Shown: piece after piece, positions 1 through 8,283 of the stretch
Layout: every line of letters begins with the position of its first letter
How positions within the stretch are numbered: the stretch's first letter is position 1
DNA from: an uncultured Ruminococcus sp.
Lineage (GTDB): Bacteria > Bacillota > Clostridia > Oscillospirales > Ruminococcaceae
Assembly: GCA_946413815.1 (NCBI GenBank)
Contig: CAMKMD010000016.1
Coordinates: forward strand, 1 to 64,000
DNA: 64,000 nt
Reading direction: 5' to 3'
Position numbers and translations under genes: made by a program
The notes under the pieces: generated by a model
The model's database searches: none
What the model was told of the DNA's origin: nothing
What the model saw: the letters and a program-made list of their open reading frames with translations, nothing else

Positions 1-29
1 TCACCCCTTGCTGAGCGCCCGAAGGCTAT

Positions 30-101
30 ATGCGGGGCTTTGCCCCACACCCCACAAGGGCTTTCAGCCCTTGACCTGACCAAAGGGGCGCGCCCCTTTG
101 G
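30..101. repeat. GC-rich modular palindromic intergenic repeat
   Basis: A run of short inverted repeats: a GGGGC/GCCCC hairpin near 33-47, an AAGGGC/GCCCTT hairpin near 56-72, and a 22-base perfect palindrome at 80-101 (CCAAAGGGGCG and its complement). It is related in style, though not base for base, to the elements at 24012-24169 and 30477-30570. It lies beyond the 3' end of the peptide operon. No coding potential was seen. Confidence 0.6.
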
Positions 102-151
102 AATCCCAAACGTTTGGTTTTATCGCTGAAACTACCTTTTTTGACAAGCTG

Positions 152-181
152 AGATCGCATAACCGTTTGGTTATGCGATCT
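152..181. terminator. Perfect 13-bp inverted repeat after the peptide operon
   Basis: Stem 152-164 pairs exactly with 169-181 around a GTTT loop, 34 bases beyond the stop codon of the last gene of the minus-strand operon. It is well placed to be the operon terminator or a 3' stabilising hairpin. There is no clear U-tract on the minus side (the strand reads A-rich there), so intrinsic termination is uncertain. A smaller palindrome, CCAAACGTTTGG, lies at 106-117. Confidence 0.5.
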
Positions 182-214
182 GATCTTATATATCAATATC
201 ACCTGATACAGTAA

Positions 215-1267
215 TTATCTTGCAACAGCCTGATCCAGCTTCAGGGCACAGCCCTTTGTTTCGACCGTCCTTACGCGCCTTGTGAAACTGAACACCTGAC
301 CTTCAAGGCCGCACTCACAGCCCTCTGTTATTCTTCCGATATCATCAGTGATCACGAAGGCAGGATAACTCTCTGCGCTTGAATCAAGAAAACAGAGAAC
401 TCCTTCCTCTCCGTCTTCAAGCTTTTCAAGAGTTACAGGATCCCGTGTAAATGCAAGGAATCCCGCGGGTATATGCTTCTTGTGACACCTGCATTCAAAG
501 AATGGAGTATTGGACTCCACCTGATTGAAGACATCAAAATACTGATCAGGGGTTATTCCGAAGAACCGGAAAAAGCAGGCGCAGAGCTCGTCTCTTGATA
601 CTGCGTTACCCTTCATGGATTTCCATCCTCCGGCTGTGAATACAACTGCATCATCAGGGAGGGTTACTGTCACAGCCTGCTCCTTCATATCATGGAATAC
701 CTTCATAAACAGAGCGGGTGCGCCAAGTATGACGATACGCTTGTCGGAGGGAATGTTCCTTATCCTCTCGATTAGCTTTTCTGTCTCCACATTTCCGGAA
801 TGCATGAAGTTGTATGACTCAACTGCGGTTTTCAGAAAGCCTGTAACATAGGCAAGCCAGATATCTCCTGCTTCTTCTGCATCGGGGCCTAAATTCAGGA
901 TAACGGTATTCTCAGCTTTAAGGCCGTGCATAATTCCTGCACCTGTCACAACTGACTCCACAAAGGACTTTATGGTCGCGCGGTCTCTGTATATCCTGCT
1001 GACAGCGCCTTTGGTACCGCTGCTGGTACAGCATTTGCAGAGAGACTTATCCACGGAGCAGACATCAATGGCCTTGAATATGGCTGTGGGTATCTGGGGG
1101 ATGGTGTAAAGGTCCTCAAGCTCGTTAAGGTCGGAGGGCTTCACATTATGGAGCTCACAAAACCTGCGGTAGGAATCGCAGTTGTTGTAATGTCTTTCAA
1201 AGCTCTTCTTTATTTCGTTGAATGTAAACTCTTTTCTTTCATTCCTGTCGTTTATAAAGCGTATCAT
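215..1267 (-). CDS. LuxE-like acyl-protein synthetase
   Basis: A 350-residue member of the LuxE acyl-protein synthetase family of adenylate-forming enzymes. Characterised LuxE activates a fatty acid with ATP, holds it on a C-terminal cysteine and passes it to LuxC for reduction to the aldehyde. The nucleotide-binding motif TSSGTKG is at residues 81-87. A cysteine at 340 (KGCAL), ten residues from the end, matches the place of the acylated Cys of luminous-bacterial LuxE. It overlaps the upstream LuxC-like gene by four bases (ATGA), so the two are translationally coupled. It is the last gene of the operon. There is no luciferase (LuxA/LuxB) in the window, so light production is not the role. 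The acyl substrate and the true acceptor are unknown; the carrier-like protein at 8284 and the peptides at 7474-8138 are candidate partners by inference. Confidence 0.88.
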   Translation of the reverse strand: MIRFINDRNERKEFTFNEIKKSFERHYNNCDSYRRFCELHNVKPSDLNELEDLYTIPQIPTAIFKAIDVCSVDKSLCKCCTSSGTKGAVSRIYRDRATIKSFVESVVTGAGIMHGLKAENTVILNLGPDAEEAGDIWLAYVTGFLKTAVESYNFMHSGNVETEKLIERIRNIPSDKRIVILGAPALFMKVFHDMKEQAVTVTLPDDAVVFTAGGWKSMKGNAVSRDELCACFFRFFGITPDQYFDVFNQVESNTPFFECRCHKKHIPAGFLAFTRDPVTLEKLEDGEEGVLCFLDSSAESYPAFVITDDIGRITEGCECGLEGQVFSFTRRVRTVETKGCALKLDQAVAR

Positions 1268-2718
1268 TTCTGGACTCCTTTCCCCTGTACTTTTATGGTG
1301 TAGATGAACTGATGGAAATAGCCCTCCGGTACATCATAGCGTTTTGCAAAATAGTCCGGCTCTTTATCCATTCCCACAAGGCGGACAAGCCTTGCCATGC
1401 TTATGCCCTCGTGTACAAGTCCTTCTCTGGGCATTTCAACTTCTCCGATATTGGATATTCTCGTCACACCGCATCTTGTAAGTCTGTCCCTTATCTCACG
1501 GGCAAGGGATTTCGGGGCGATGCCTACAGTCTGTACATACTTATCGATGTACCGGAAGCAATCATCTATCTCCTTTATCTCCTTGACGAATATCGTCCTT
1601 CCGAGAGGATGCTCGAATTTCAGGTCTGTCGTATCATCAAGAAGGACAACCATGTAATTCCTTTCATCGTCAGTAAGTGCGAGATTGCCGAGATATTCAT
1701 GTGATCTGAGAATATAGTTCATCTGTATATAATGATCGGAAGGATGACTGGAGCCCGGCCAGAGAAAATTATAATCTCTGAGTCCCTTGAAGAGCATAAA
1801 ACAGAACCTTCTTACGTCTCCGCCCTTTACCAGTATAAGCTGAGGTGAGAGACAGGCCTCCTGATCAAATACACTGACGTCTCTTGCCACATTATACGCC
1901 AGCTGCATATCATTTCCCTCTGAGTTGTCAATGATCTGAAGTCCCCTCTTCGGACCGTATTCTATGAATTCACATCCGATGGGACATTTCTGCTTGTATG
2001 TGATTATGGTATCATGTCCGCCCCATACCACCATACCGTTGGCTGCAGAGGTGAAATAATCGATGTTCTCCATATCATCCTTGTTCCAGTATACTGCCGA
2101 TACAGCCTTTGTTACAGGGTGCTCCGGATCAACATCATACATAGACTTTATGAAAAGATATGATGCAAGGAAATCCTTCTGAGAAAGCTTTACGATATTC
2201 ACGTTCTTTGTCATGAGGCCTCTGACTATGGAGTACAGGCCCACAAGTGCTACATTTCCTGAGATGATATGCAGTACCCTGCCGAGGGGCTCTGCGTGTA
2301 TCTCCGCATTTTCCTTTGATATCCATTCATCAAGTATCCTCTTGTCTCCCAGCTCGAACTCCACGGTATCCACCATGTAGTTCTTGAAGGAGATCATCTG
2401 TAGGAATACTCCGATATTATGCTTGTACATCTCGGATGTCTGTCCCGATATCCTCGGGCCGTAGCTGACAAGCATCTTTCTCAGCTCATACTCCGGATCA
2501 TGCCAGAGCTGCGATACCTTCTGCAGGAAAGCCACTATACTATTAAGTGTGATATCGTGTATGCTGTCCTGATCCATTGAGAGTATCCTTTCCCTTATGC
2601 TGTCATTGAGGACAGGATATTCGATTATCAGGTCATCGTATTCAAGACGCATCTTTTCTTCTGCGTATATTTCTTCTCCGCCCACAAGAAGCGGAAGAGC
2701 AAGTATCTCTTTTTCCAT
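1264..2718 (-). CDS. LuxC-like acyl-CoA/acyl-protein reductase
   Basis: A member of the LuxC reductase family, which takes a fatty acyl group from acyl-LuxE or acyl-CoA and reduces it with NADPH to a fatty aldehyde. The likely catalytic cysteine is in QEACLSP, about residue 289, preceded by a central aldehyde-dehydrogenase-like nucleotide-binding region (LGRVLHIISGN, about 145). I place the start at 2718: GGAGG at 2724-2728 sits five bases upstream, whereas an earlier ATG at 2730 would overlap that ribosome binding site. This gives 484 residues, near the normal family length. It lies 96 bases after the FtsX-type permease gene and overlaps the LuxE-like gene by four bases. In this anaerobe the pair would supply a fatty aldehyde, or a reduced acyl group, to the peptide pathway; that role is inference. 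Confidence 0.88.
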   Translation of the reverse strand: MEKEILALPLLVGGEEIYAEEKMRLEYDDLIIEYPVLNDSIRERILSMDQDSIHDITLNSIVAFLQKVSQLWHDPEYELRKMLVSYGPRISGQTSEMYKHNIGVFLQMISFKNYMVDTVEFELGDKRILDEWISKENAEIHAEPLGRVLHIISGNVALVGLYSIVRGLMTKNVNIVKLSQKDFLASYLFIKSMYDVDPEHPVTKAVSAVYWNKDDMENIDYFTSAANGMVVWGGHDTIITYKQKCPIGCEFIEYGPKRGLQIIDNSEGNDMQLAYNVARDVSVFDQEACLSPQLILVKGGDVRRFCFMLFKGLRDYNFLWPGSSHPSDHYIQMNYILRSHEYLGNLALTDDERNYMVVLLDDTTDLKFEHPLGRTIFVKEIKEIDDCFRYIDKYVQTVGIAPKSLAREIRDRLTRCGVTRISNIGEVEMPREGLVHEGISMARLVRLVGMDKEPDYFAKRYDVPEGYFHQFIYTIKVQGKGVQK

Positions 2719-2814
2719 TATTTCCTCCATTTAGTAGTGTGACTGTTGGTTGAATTGATACAGCCCCATGTCCCTGGAGCTGTGTTGTATATAATAGCAG
2801 AACAGAAAAATCAG

Positions 2815-4107
2815 TTATTCATCGCGCAGAGCATCTATAGGATTCATTCTTGCGGCTCTTGTAGCCGGATACAGACCGGAGCAAATGCCTACGAAACAGG
2901 CGAAGCCTATGGCAAGCAGTACTGTAGCAAGACTTGGTATAGTTACCACCTTTGCGATATATTTAGAATACTCCCCGAGTGATGAAGAATATCTTGAGAC
3001 CAGTTTTGAAAGAACATTGCAGTTTACGATGCCGAACAGAATGCCGAGAATCCCTCCGATGAGACACAGGGAGACCGCTTCAAGGGAGAATTGCAGGAGA
3101 ACATTTCCGTCAGTCGCGCCAAGGGCTTTTCTGATGCCTATCTCCTTTGTCCTCTCTGATATGCTTACAAGCATGATATTCATTACACCGATGCCTGCGA
3201 CTATGAGAGAGACAGCTGCAATGCCGGCAACCACAGCGATTATCATGGAAACTACCTTGTCGGTAGCTTCTGCGTCCTTCTGTATATCGTCGATCTCACC
3301 ATAGTAATACTTTCTTGCGATATACTTCTTCTCAAAGAACTCAGCAAGATGCTCTTTAAGCACCTCCCTGTCGATATCCTTATTACCGGCTATATCTACA
3401 ACAGAAAATACTGTTCTCAGATTGCCTGCAATTGATTCAAGCACCTCGTACGGGATATAGATATCGGTCTGTTTGTCCAGCAGAGACCTTGCACCCGGAA
3501 AATCATAGGCGTTAGTTTTATATACTCCCACAACAGTAAGCTTCACTATCCTGCTGCCTTTTATTTTTATCTCCACCGTTTTTCCCAGCGGATTGACACC
3601 GCTGCCGAAATACTGCCGCACAAATACATCCGCCACAACGGCGGTATACTTATTCCTTTCGCCGTCGGACTGAAGCAGCTCCCTGCCCATAGTTATTTCC
3701 TTTTTGTTGCACTGGAAAAATCCCTCGGTAACGCCGTATACATTGGTGGTGAACTTTTCACCGGATTCATTGCTGCTGTCTGCATAATCATAGAACACCG
3801 AAACAGCAGGCTTGAATTCGTCCTTGTATTCCCTTGAAAGCTCCTGAAGCCATTCATACTGTATCCTGTCAGCTGCCTCTGCTCTCGGCGGGTTCACATC
3901 CGGCCTTCCGCACATATATACCCTGAAAGTATTCAGCGACTGATAGTATATCATGTTCTGAACTGTATCCTTGATAGTGATGCCAAGGGTGAATATGGTC
4001 ACGATGGAGGATATGCCAACGATTATTCCTATCATGGTGAGTACAGACCGCATCCTGTTTGACCTGAGAGCCTGAAATGCCATCCTGATGTATTCAAGTA
4101 CATTCAT
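2815..4107 (-). CDS. FtsX/MacB-type ABC transporter permease
   Basis: A 430-residue MacB-like permease. An N-terminal membrane helix (about 20-42) is followed by a large extracytoplasmic domain (about 45-280) and three C-terminal helices (about 283-412). Family motifs are the IGIRKALGA coupling segment and a C-terminal GLYPATRAARMNPIDALR-like end. Such permeases work as dimers with a MacB/LolD-type ATPase and, here, a membrane-fusion adaptor, moving substrates outward. The adaptor gene ends 12 bases upstream, but no MacB-type ATPase gene is in this operon. The closest in-window relative is 39361-40665, which does have a neighbouring ATPase (40662-41510). Borrowing that ATPase, or cooperation with the ABC exporter at 5642, is inferred. 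Confidence 0.9.
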   Translation of the reverse strand: MNVLEYIRMAFQALRSNRMRSVLTMIGIIVGISSIVTIFTLGITIKDTVQNMIYYQSLNTFRVYMCGRPDVNPPRAEAADRIQYEWLQELSREYKDEFKPAVSVFYDYADSSNESGEKFTTNVYGVTEGFFQCNKKEITMGRELLQSDGERNKYTAVVADVFVRQYFGSGVNPLGKTVEIKIKGSRIVKLTVVGVYKTNAYDFPGARSLLDKQTDIYIPYEVLESIAGNLRTVFSVVDIAGNKDIDREVLKEHLAEFFEKKYIARKYYYGEIDDIQKDAEATDKVVSMIIAVVAGIAAVSLIVAGIGVMNIMLVSISERTKEIGIRKALGATDGNVLLQFSLEAVSLCLIGGILGILFGIVNCNVLSKLVSRYSSSLGEYSKYIAKVVTIPSLATVLLAIGFACFVGICSGLYPATRAARMNPIDALRDE

Positions 4108-4119
4108 ATCTGCTCACCG

Positions 4120-5538
4120 TTAATTGTTATAGTTGTCAGAGGAATAATAATCGCCGATGCTTACCACATCTCCGTCGGATAATCTTTCTGCGGGGAAGAG
4201 TATCTTTTCATCAGGCCCGATATCACCGGTTATCTCGGTAAGATAGGATGTCTCCATACCAGAGGTGATCTCCCTGCGGACAGCGGTGAATGAACCGTCG
4301 GCGTTCTCTTCGCCTACAAAAACGTATTCCCTGCCGTCCTCACCGTTTACGACAGCTTCATAGGGAACAGCGATAATGCCCTCTTTCTTCTCGGTAATTA
4401 TCGTGATCTGAGTGCTCATGCCTATGATAACGGATTCGTCAACGTTGTCTATACTTATCCTTACGGAGTATACTGTGGAATCAACTGATTTGTCATCACG
4501 TATCTTTATAACGCTGAGTATCTTTCCGGAATAGACCTTGTCATTATTGGCGATCATAGATATCTCACAGTTCTGTCCTTCAAATATTTTCAGGATATCT
4601 GTTTCATATACAGTAGCGTTTATGACAAGGGAACTGTCGTCTGCGATGGTCATTATCGAATCGGTCGTAGGTATTGAGCCTTCCTTTACTGAAAGGGATG
4701 TTACGATACCGCTTTCCGGTGCGACAACTGTACATTCGGAGAGCCTGGAGCTGAGCTCGTCAAGCTTCTGCTGAACGGAAAGATCTTTGAGGTAGGAATC
4801 GCTGTTCACTACGGCATTTGCAGCCTGTATCGCATGATCAGCCTCTATTGCTGTCCTGTTGTAATTATCCTGCGCATTGGCAACTGCGTTATCATATCCG
4901 ACCAACTCTCCACCAAGCTGAGAGAGCTGTTCGCTGACCGTGGCATAGGACTTCTCTGCGGAATCCCTAGCCATTATCAGTGCTGAGGGGTCTGCTGAGG
5001 ATGATATCTGCTGATTCAGGGAAGCGATGGTATTGTAAAGCTCCTGCTGTTTTGCAGCAAGCTCGTTGTAACGGCTGTAGGCATAGCTCTGCTTTGATAC
5101 CGCTTCGTCTATGGCTCTCTGCGCTATACGCAGTGATATATCCTTCTGATTCTGCGCAAGGGAAAGATCCCTCAGATGAGCTTCATGCTCGCTGTCCTGT
5201 TTCTTTGCGGCTATCTCCATTTCCTGTGTCAGCGAGTCAATCTGACGCTGGATATCGCTTGTGTCAAACTCACAGAGAACATCGCCTGCTTTTACTGTAC
5301 TGCCGACTGACACGCATAGCTTTGATACTCTGGCATTAAGGCTGCTGGTTATGCTCAATGCATCAGAACCCTCTACTGTTCCTGTGGCTGAAACTGTGTT
5401 CTCAAGATCTGTTTCCTCTGTAATATATGAATTGCACTGTATACCGGGCTGCACATCTGATTTACCGCATCCGGTACCTGATATCATAAGTACTGAAGCT
5501 AAAAAAGCACAGATAATCGTTTTTGTTCTGTATTTCAT
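4120..5538 (-). CDS. Membrane-fusion (HlyD/RND-type) periplasmic adaptor subunit
   Basis: A 472-residue adaptor: N-terminal hydrophobic segment ending at Cys24 (lipoprotein-like, though the lipobox is imperfect), a biotinyl-lipoyl-like half motif (GSTVKAGDVLCEFD, about 78-91), a long helical hairpin rich in Gln/Ala (about 95-265), then the second lipoyl half and a beta-barrel domain. In Gram-positive bacteria these proteins link FtsX/MacB-type permeases to extracellular handling of peptides or drugs. It is paralogous to the adaptor at 41507-42955 (shared TDLEN, GTVEG/GAVEG and VKAGDVLC motifs). It lies between the ABC exporter and the permease in the peptide operon, which suggests it helps secrete the mature product. 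Confidence 0.88.
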   Translation of the reverse strand: MKYRTKTIICAFLASVLMISGTGCGKSDVQPGIQCNSYITEETDLENTVSATGTVEGSDALSITSSLNARVSKLCVSVGSTVKAGDVLCEFDTSDIQRQIDSLTQEMEIAAKKQDSEHEAHLRDLSLAQNQKDISLRIAQRAIDEAVSKQSYAYSRYNELAAKQQELYNTIASLNQQISSSADPSALIMARDSAEKSYATVSEQLSQLGGELVGYDNAVANAQDNYNRTAIEADHAIQAANAVVNSDSYLKDLSVQQKLDELSSRLSECTVVAPESGIVTSLSVKEGSIPTTDSIMTIADDSSLVINATVYETDILKIFEGQNCEISMIANNDKVYSGKILSVIKIRDDKSVDSTVYSVRISIDNVDESVIIGMSTQITIITEKKEGIIAVPYEAVVNGEDGREYVFVGEENADGSFTAVRREITSGMETSYLTEITGDIGPDEKILFPAERLSDGDVVSIGDYYSSDNYNN

Positions 5539-5641
5539 TTTCTCACCTGCATCAAATAGATTCGTTGATTATGCAATAATCTCCAATAACAGCTTTAGGA
5601 GCACTTATGATGCTCCTGAAAAACTGTATTCCTCTGTAGTG

Positions 5642-7330
5642 CTATACTGCGTTCTTTTCCTTTGAAATGCTGCTTTGTATCGCTGCTTTCTCCATGACGG
5701 CATTTCCATCTGAAATAACGATCCTGTTGTCAAAGTGATCTATGATCTCGTCTGAATGAGATACACATATTACAGTAGTATCCTTCAGCTTTGTATCAAA
5801 AAGATCTATGAAGCTCTTTACACTTATCCTGTCAAGATTAGCTGTTGCTTCATCAAAAAGGAGTATTGGTCTTTTCATTACAAGTGCCCTTGCCAGAGCG
5901 ATTTTCTGCTTCTGACCGCCAGACAGATTTGAACCGCCCAGTTCGATCTGATGATCAAGGCCATGCTGCTGTACAAATTTTTCAAGGTTCACATTTCTTA
6001 TGATCTCCGCAAGATCCTCCTCGGGCACATCATTGCCGAGGCAGATATTGTCTCTGAGTGTATCATGGAACAGGAAAATATCCTGCGATACCACGCTGTA
6101 GAGCTTACGGTATTCTTCAAGGTTCACATCAGTTACAGGCTTACCGCCTATCCTTATTTCTCCCGATACCGGCTCTATAAGGGCAAGAAGAAGATTAAGG
6201 AAGGTGGTCTTTCCTGCGCCGTTTTCCCCTGCGACTACTGTCTTGCTTCCGTACGGGATGCTTATGTTGATATCACTGAATACCATTTCATCTTTTTCGT
6301 TGTAGGCAAATGATACATCATGGAATTCTATTGCGCCTTCACTGAATCTGATGCCTTCCTCTGCGGAATTCTCCTCCGGTTCATCAATAAAATCATAATA
6401 ACGTCTGATATGAGGAAGGAGGGAGATAAAGGAGAATACCAGTCCGATTACCATCGCCTCAGAACCGGATACCATGAGCATATAAGCCTGGAATGCCACA
6501 ACGCTTCCCACCGTGAGATCGCTCTTTATCATGAAATAGGCTGAAAGAAGATATATAAGAGCCTTGAGTACCTCGGTAAGAAATGCCTGTGTCTGTGTAT
6601 TATATGTGAGCAGCATACTGCATCTGGAGCTGGTATCTGTGATATCTTCGAGCATCTCCTCCATTCTGGCAGTCCTGCGGTCCTGTAAACCGAAAAGACG
6701 TATCTCCCTGACTCCGTTTATAGTCTCACCGTACCAGCTGCTGTAGCTGCGCCGGAGAGCGATCGCCTGGCGGATCTGATCGCGGTTCTTCCTTGAAAAG
6801 ATCTCGGAGCATATTATATTCAGCGGGGTGAACAGTATTACCGCCAGCCCGAGATGCCAGTCTATCCGGAAAAGTGCTACACCTCCCGCTATAGCGGAGA
6901 ACACAGCGGTGACCGCACTTATGGTGGAATCATTCACAAGAGAGCTTATGTTGTTTATATCCTCATCGATGCACTGGTAGGTGCTCGTTGCATTCTTGTC
7001 AGTGAAGTATGATATCCTGACACCGAGAAGATGACGGAATACCTCCTTCTGCATTTTTGCCTTGACGCTGAGATTCATCTTTACCGCTTCCCTGCGTCTG
7101 AGTATGCCTATAAATATTGATGCTGTATTTAACGCAAGTATACTGAGTGCTGAAACAATGATACAATCCCTGTCGGCTTTGATGAAGCCCTCATCGATCA
7201 GCTTCCTTGAAAAGAAAGGAAGGAAGTAATTGATGACCATGAGTATCATGATATATAGTATAATGAACGCTACTGACCTTTTGTAGTCAGAAAACAGTTT
7301 CAGTATTTTCTTTAGATAGATCCTATTCAT
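5642..7330 (-). CDS. ABC exporter (fused membrane and ATPase domains), probable peptide exporter
   Basis: A 562-residue half-transporter: six-helix membrane domain (about 15-315), then a nucleotide-binding domain with Walker A GENGAGKTT (368-376), signature LSGGQ (469-473), Walker B ending D493-E494 and switch His525. All catalytic residues are present, so a homodimer would be active. It lacks an N-terminal C39 peptidase domain, so leader cleavage must be done by another protein or may not occur. It follows the two precursor-peptide genes by 143 bases and precedes the adaptor gene by 103 bases; export of the modified peptide is the simplest role. The Shine-Dalgarno at its start is weak (GATTTGAAAATAT before ATG), so expression may depend on coupling or a secondary promoter. 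Confidence 0.9.
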   Translation of the reverse strand: MNRIYLKKILKLFSDYKRSVAFIILYIMILMVINYFLPFFSRKLIDEGFIKADRDCIIVSALSILALNTASIFIGILRRREAVKMNLSVKAKMQKEVFRHLLGVRISYFTDKNATSTYQCIDEDINNISSLVNDSTISAVTAVFSAIAGGVALFRIDWHLGLAVILFTPLNIICSEIFSRKNRDQIRQAIALRRSYSSWYGETINGVREIRLFGLQDRRTARMEEMLEDITDTSSRCSMLLTYNTQTQAFLTEVLKALIYLLSAYFMIKSDLTVGSVVAFQAYMLMVSGSEAMVIGLVFSFISLLPHIRRYYDFIDEPEENSAEEGIRFSEGAIEFHDVSFAYNEKDEMVFSDINISIPYGSKTVVAGENGAGKTTFLNLLLALIEPVSGEIRIGGKPVTDVNLEEYRKLYSVVSQDIFLFHDTLRDNICLGNDVPEEDLAEIIRNVNLEKFVQQHGLDHQIELGGSNLSGGQKQKIALARALVMKRPILLFDEATANLDRISVKSFIDLFDTKLKDTTVICVSHSDEIIDHFDNRIVISDGNAVMEKAAIQSSISKEKNAV

Positions 7331-7473
7331 ATATTTTCAAATCTGAAACAGGACAAAGCATCCGCGGCATATGATGTGGTCAGTATCATACGCTCACGAA
7401 TGCCGCCGTTTAACATTTCTTATTACAGTCTCTTGTAAAGACCTCCGGTATATCCTGTGTATTATTCCTGCGA

Positions 7474-7635
7474 TCAGATATCGTTCTCATTGAACTCCTG
7501 AGAATATCTGGTGCAGCTTCCGGCACAAGTACACTTAGGTGCGGGTGTAGGTGTAGGAGAATCTCCGCCTGAACCGCCTCCGCCGAGGCAGACAACCTTT
7601 TCTGTGTAGAGTGCAGATACCTTGTTGAATGTCAT
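7474..7635 (-). CDS. Cys/Gly-rich precursor peptide 1 (putative RiPP substrate)
   Basis: A 53-residue open frame starting ATG at 7635 behind an excellent GGAGGTGAAAC ribosome binding site. It starts MTFNKVSA, then an acidic/basic segment, Cys16, a glycine stretch, a Pro-Thr repeat (about 26-33) and a C-x-C-x3-C cluster (Cys35, 37, 41). The leader and ribosome binding site are nearly identical to those of the second peptide (7980-8138) while the rest differs, the usual pattern of paralogous ribosomal peptide precursors. The neighbouring radical SAM/SPASM maturase and carrier-like protein resemble the Clostridium Cys-rich peptide (CLI_3235/CcpM) systems; that assignment rests on memory of the families, not a search. 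Modification (for example a Cys thioether) is inference. Confidence 0.8.
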   Translation of the reverse strand: MTFNKVSALYTEKVVCLGGGGSGGDSPTPTPAPKCTCAGSCTRYSQEFNENDI

Positions 7636-7979
7636 GATATGTTTCACCTCCGTTCCTTGTGAATGACCGGTTCACAGTTTCTATCTTATCCGCTGAGAGC
7701 GGATATATAGCATAGAATATGACTGCCTTAGTGTGACCGTCCGTGCAGAGACAGTCTGCATGGAAAATAGTAAGAAAATGGAAAAAGGTGAAAAGTATAT
7801 CAAAAATTGTTTACTGTGATCTGACCGTGATCACATTATATGTATCGGAAAGCCATTTACTTTTCCGTAACTTATGCTTATATAATAACCGTTTTCCCGC
7901 ACCTGTCCGGAAGGTCAGCCCCTTTCAGGTACGGACGGTTATTCTGTTTAATGAACAGATGCCATTAGGGCATCAGTCA
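7636..7979 (-). other. Spacer between the precursor genes with two strong hairpins
   Basis: A 344-base non-coding stretch. A long hairpin has its outer stem at 7884-7891 with 7936-7943 (AATAACCG/CGGTTATT) and its inner stem at about 7897-7905 with 7926-7934. A second perfect hairpin pairs 7687-7694 with 7698-7705. On the minus strand these lie between peptide 2 and peptide 1 and could act as processing sites, RNA stabilisers or partial terminators that set the dose of peptide relative to downstream genes. No open frame with a ribosome binding site was seen. Confidence 0.55.
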
Positions 7980-8138
7980 TTAATAAATGCCGTGATCCCA
8001 GTTGTACTCATCGTTCTTGATTACGTATGCAGAACCGCCGCAGATGCAGGTTGAAGAGCTGCCGCCGGATGAACCGCCGTCGCCACCGCAAGCTACAAAC
8101 TTCTCGTCGAAGGGAGCAGATACCTTGTTGAATGTCAT
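7980..8138 (-). CDS. Cys/Gly-rich precursor peptide 2 (putative RiPP substrate)
   Basis: A 52-residue peptide starting ATG at 8138 with GGAGGTGAAAC upstream; the frame extends further upstream but the strong ribosome binding site fixes this start. It starts MTFNKVSA like peptide 1, has Cys17 followed by a Gly/Ser-rich linker, a C-x-C pair (Cys31, Cys33) followed by GGS, and an acidic aromatic tail. The shared layout is leader, lone Cys, Gly/Ser linker, C-x-C. It lies 145 bases downstream of the carrier-like protein gene. A TATAAT-like box at 8263-8268 on the minus strand could provide an extra promoter, but no good -35 was found. It is a likely substrate of the radical SAM maturase at 9616. 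Confidence 0.82.
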   Translation of the reverse strand: MTFNKVSAPFDEKFVACGGDGGSSGGSSSTCICGGSAYVIKNDEYNWDHGIY

Positions 8139-8283
8139 ATTGTGTTTCACCTCCGTTAATTTGAAAGACCAGTTCAAAGATTGTCTATTCAAGCCGCAGT
8201 TATACGGCCTGATAGCAGAGTAAGGTATATTGTAAAGTCAATTAGTAAGACTGGAGTTCGGTATTATATGCAGTAAGACCGGC

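Noticed and set aside
215-2718. Bioluminescence operon
   Set aside because: No luxA/luxB homologue and an anaerobic context; only the fatty acid reductase part is present.
7410-7595. 61-codon open frame on the minus strand over precursor peptide 1
   Set aside because: Out of frame with the well-placed GGAGGTGAAAC start at 7635; the 53-residue peptide sharing its leader with peptide 2 explains the region better.
8263-8268. TATAAT box upstream of the precursor peptides as a firm promoter
   Set aside because: No acceptable -35 box at 16-18 bases; kept only as a weak possibility.
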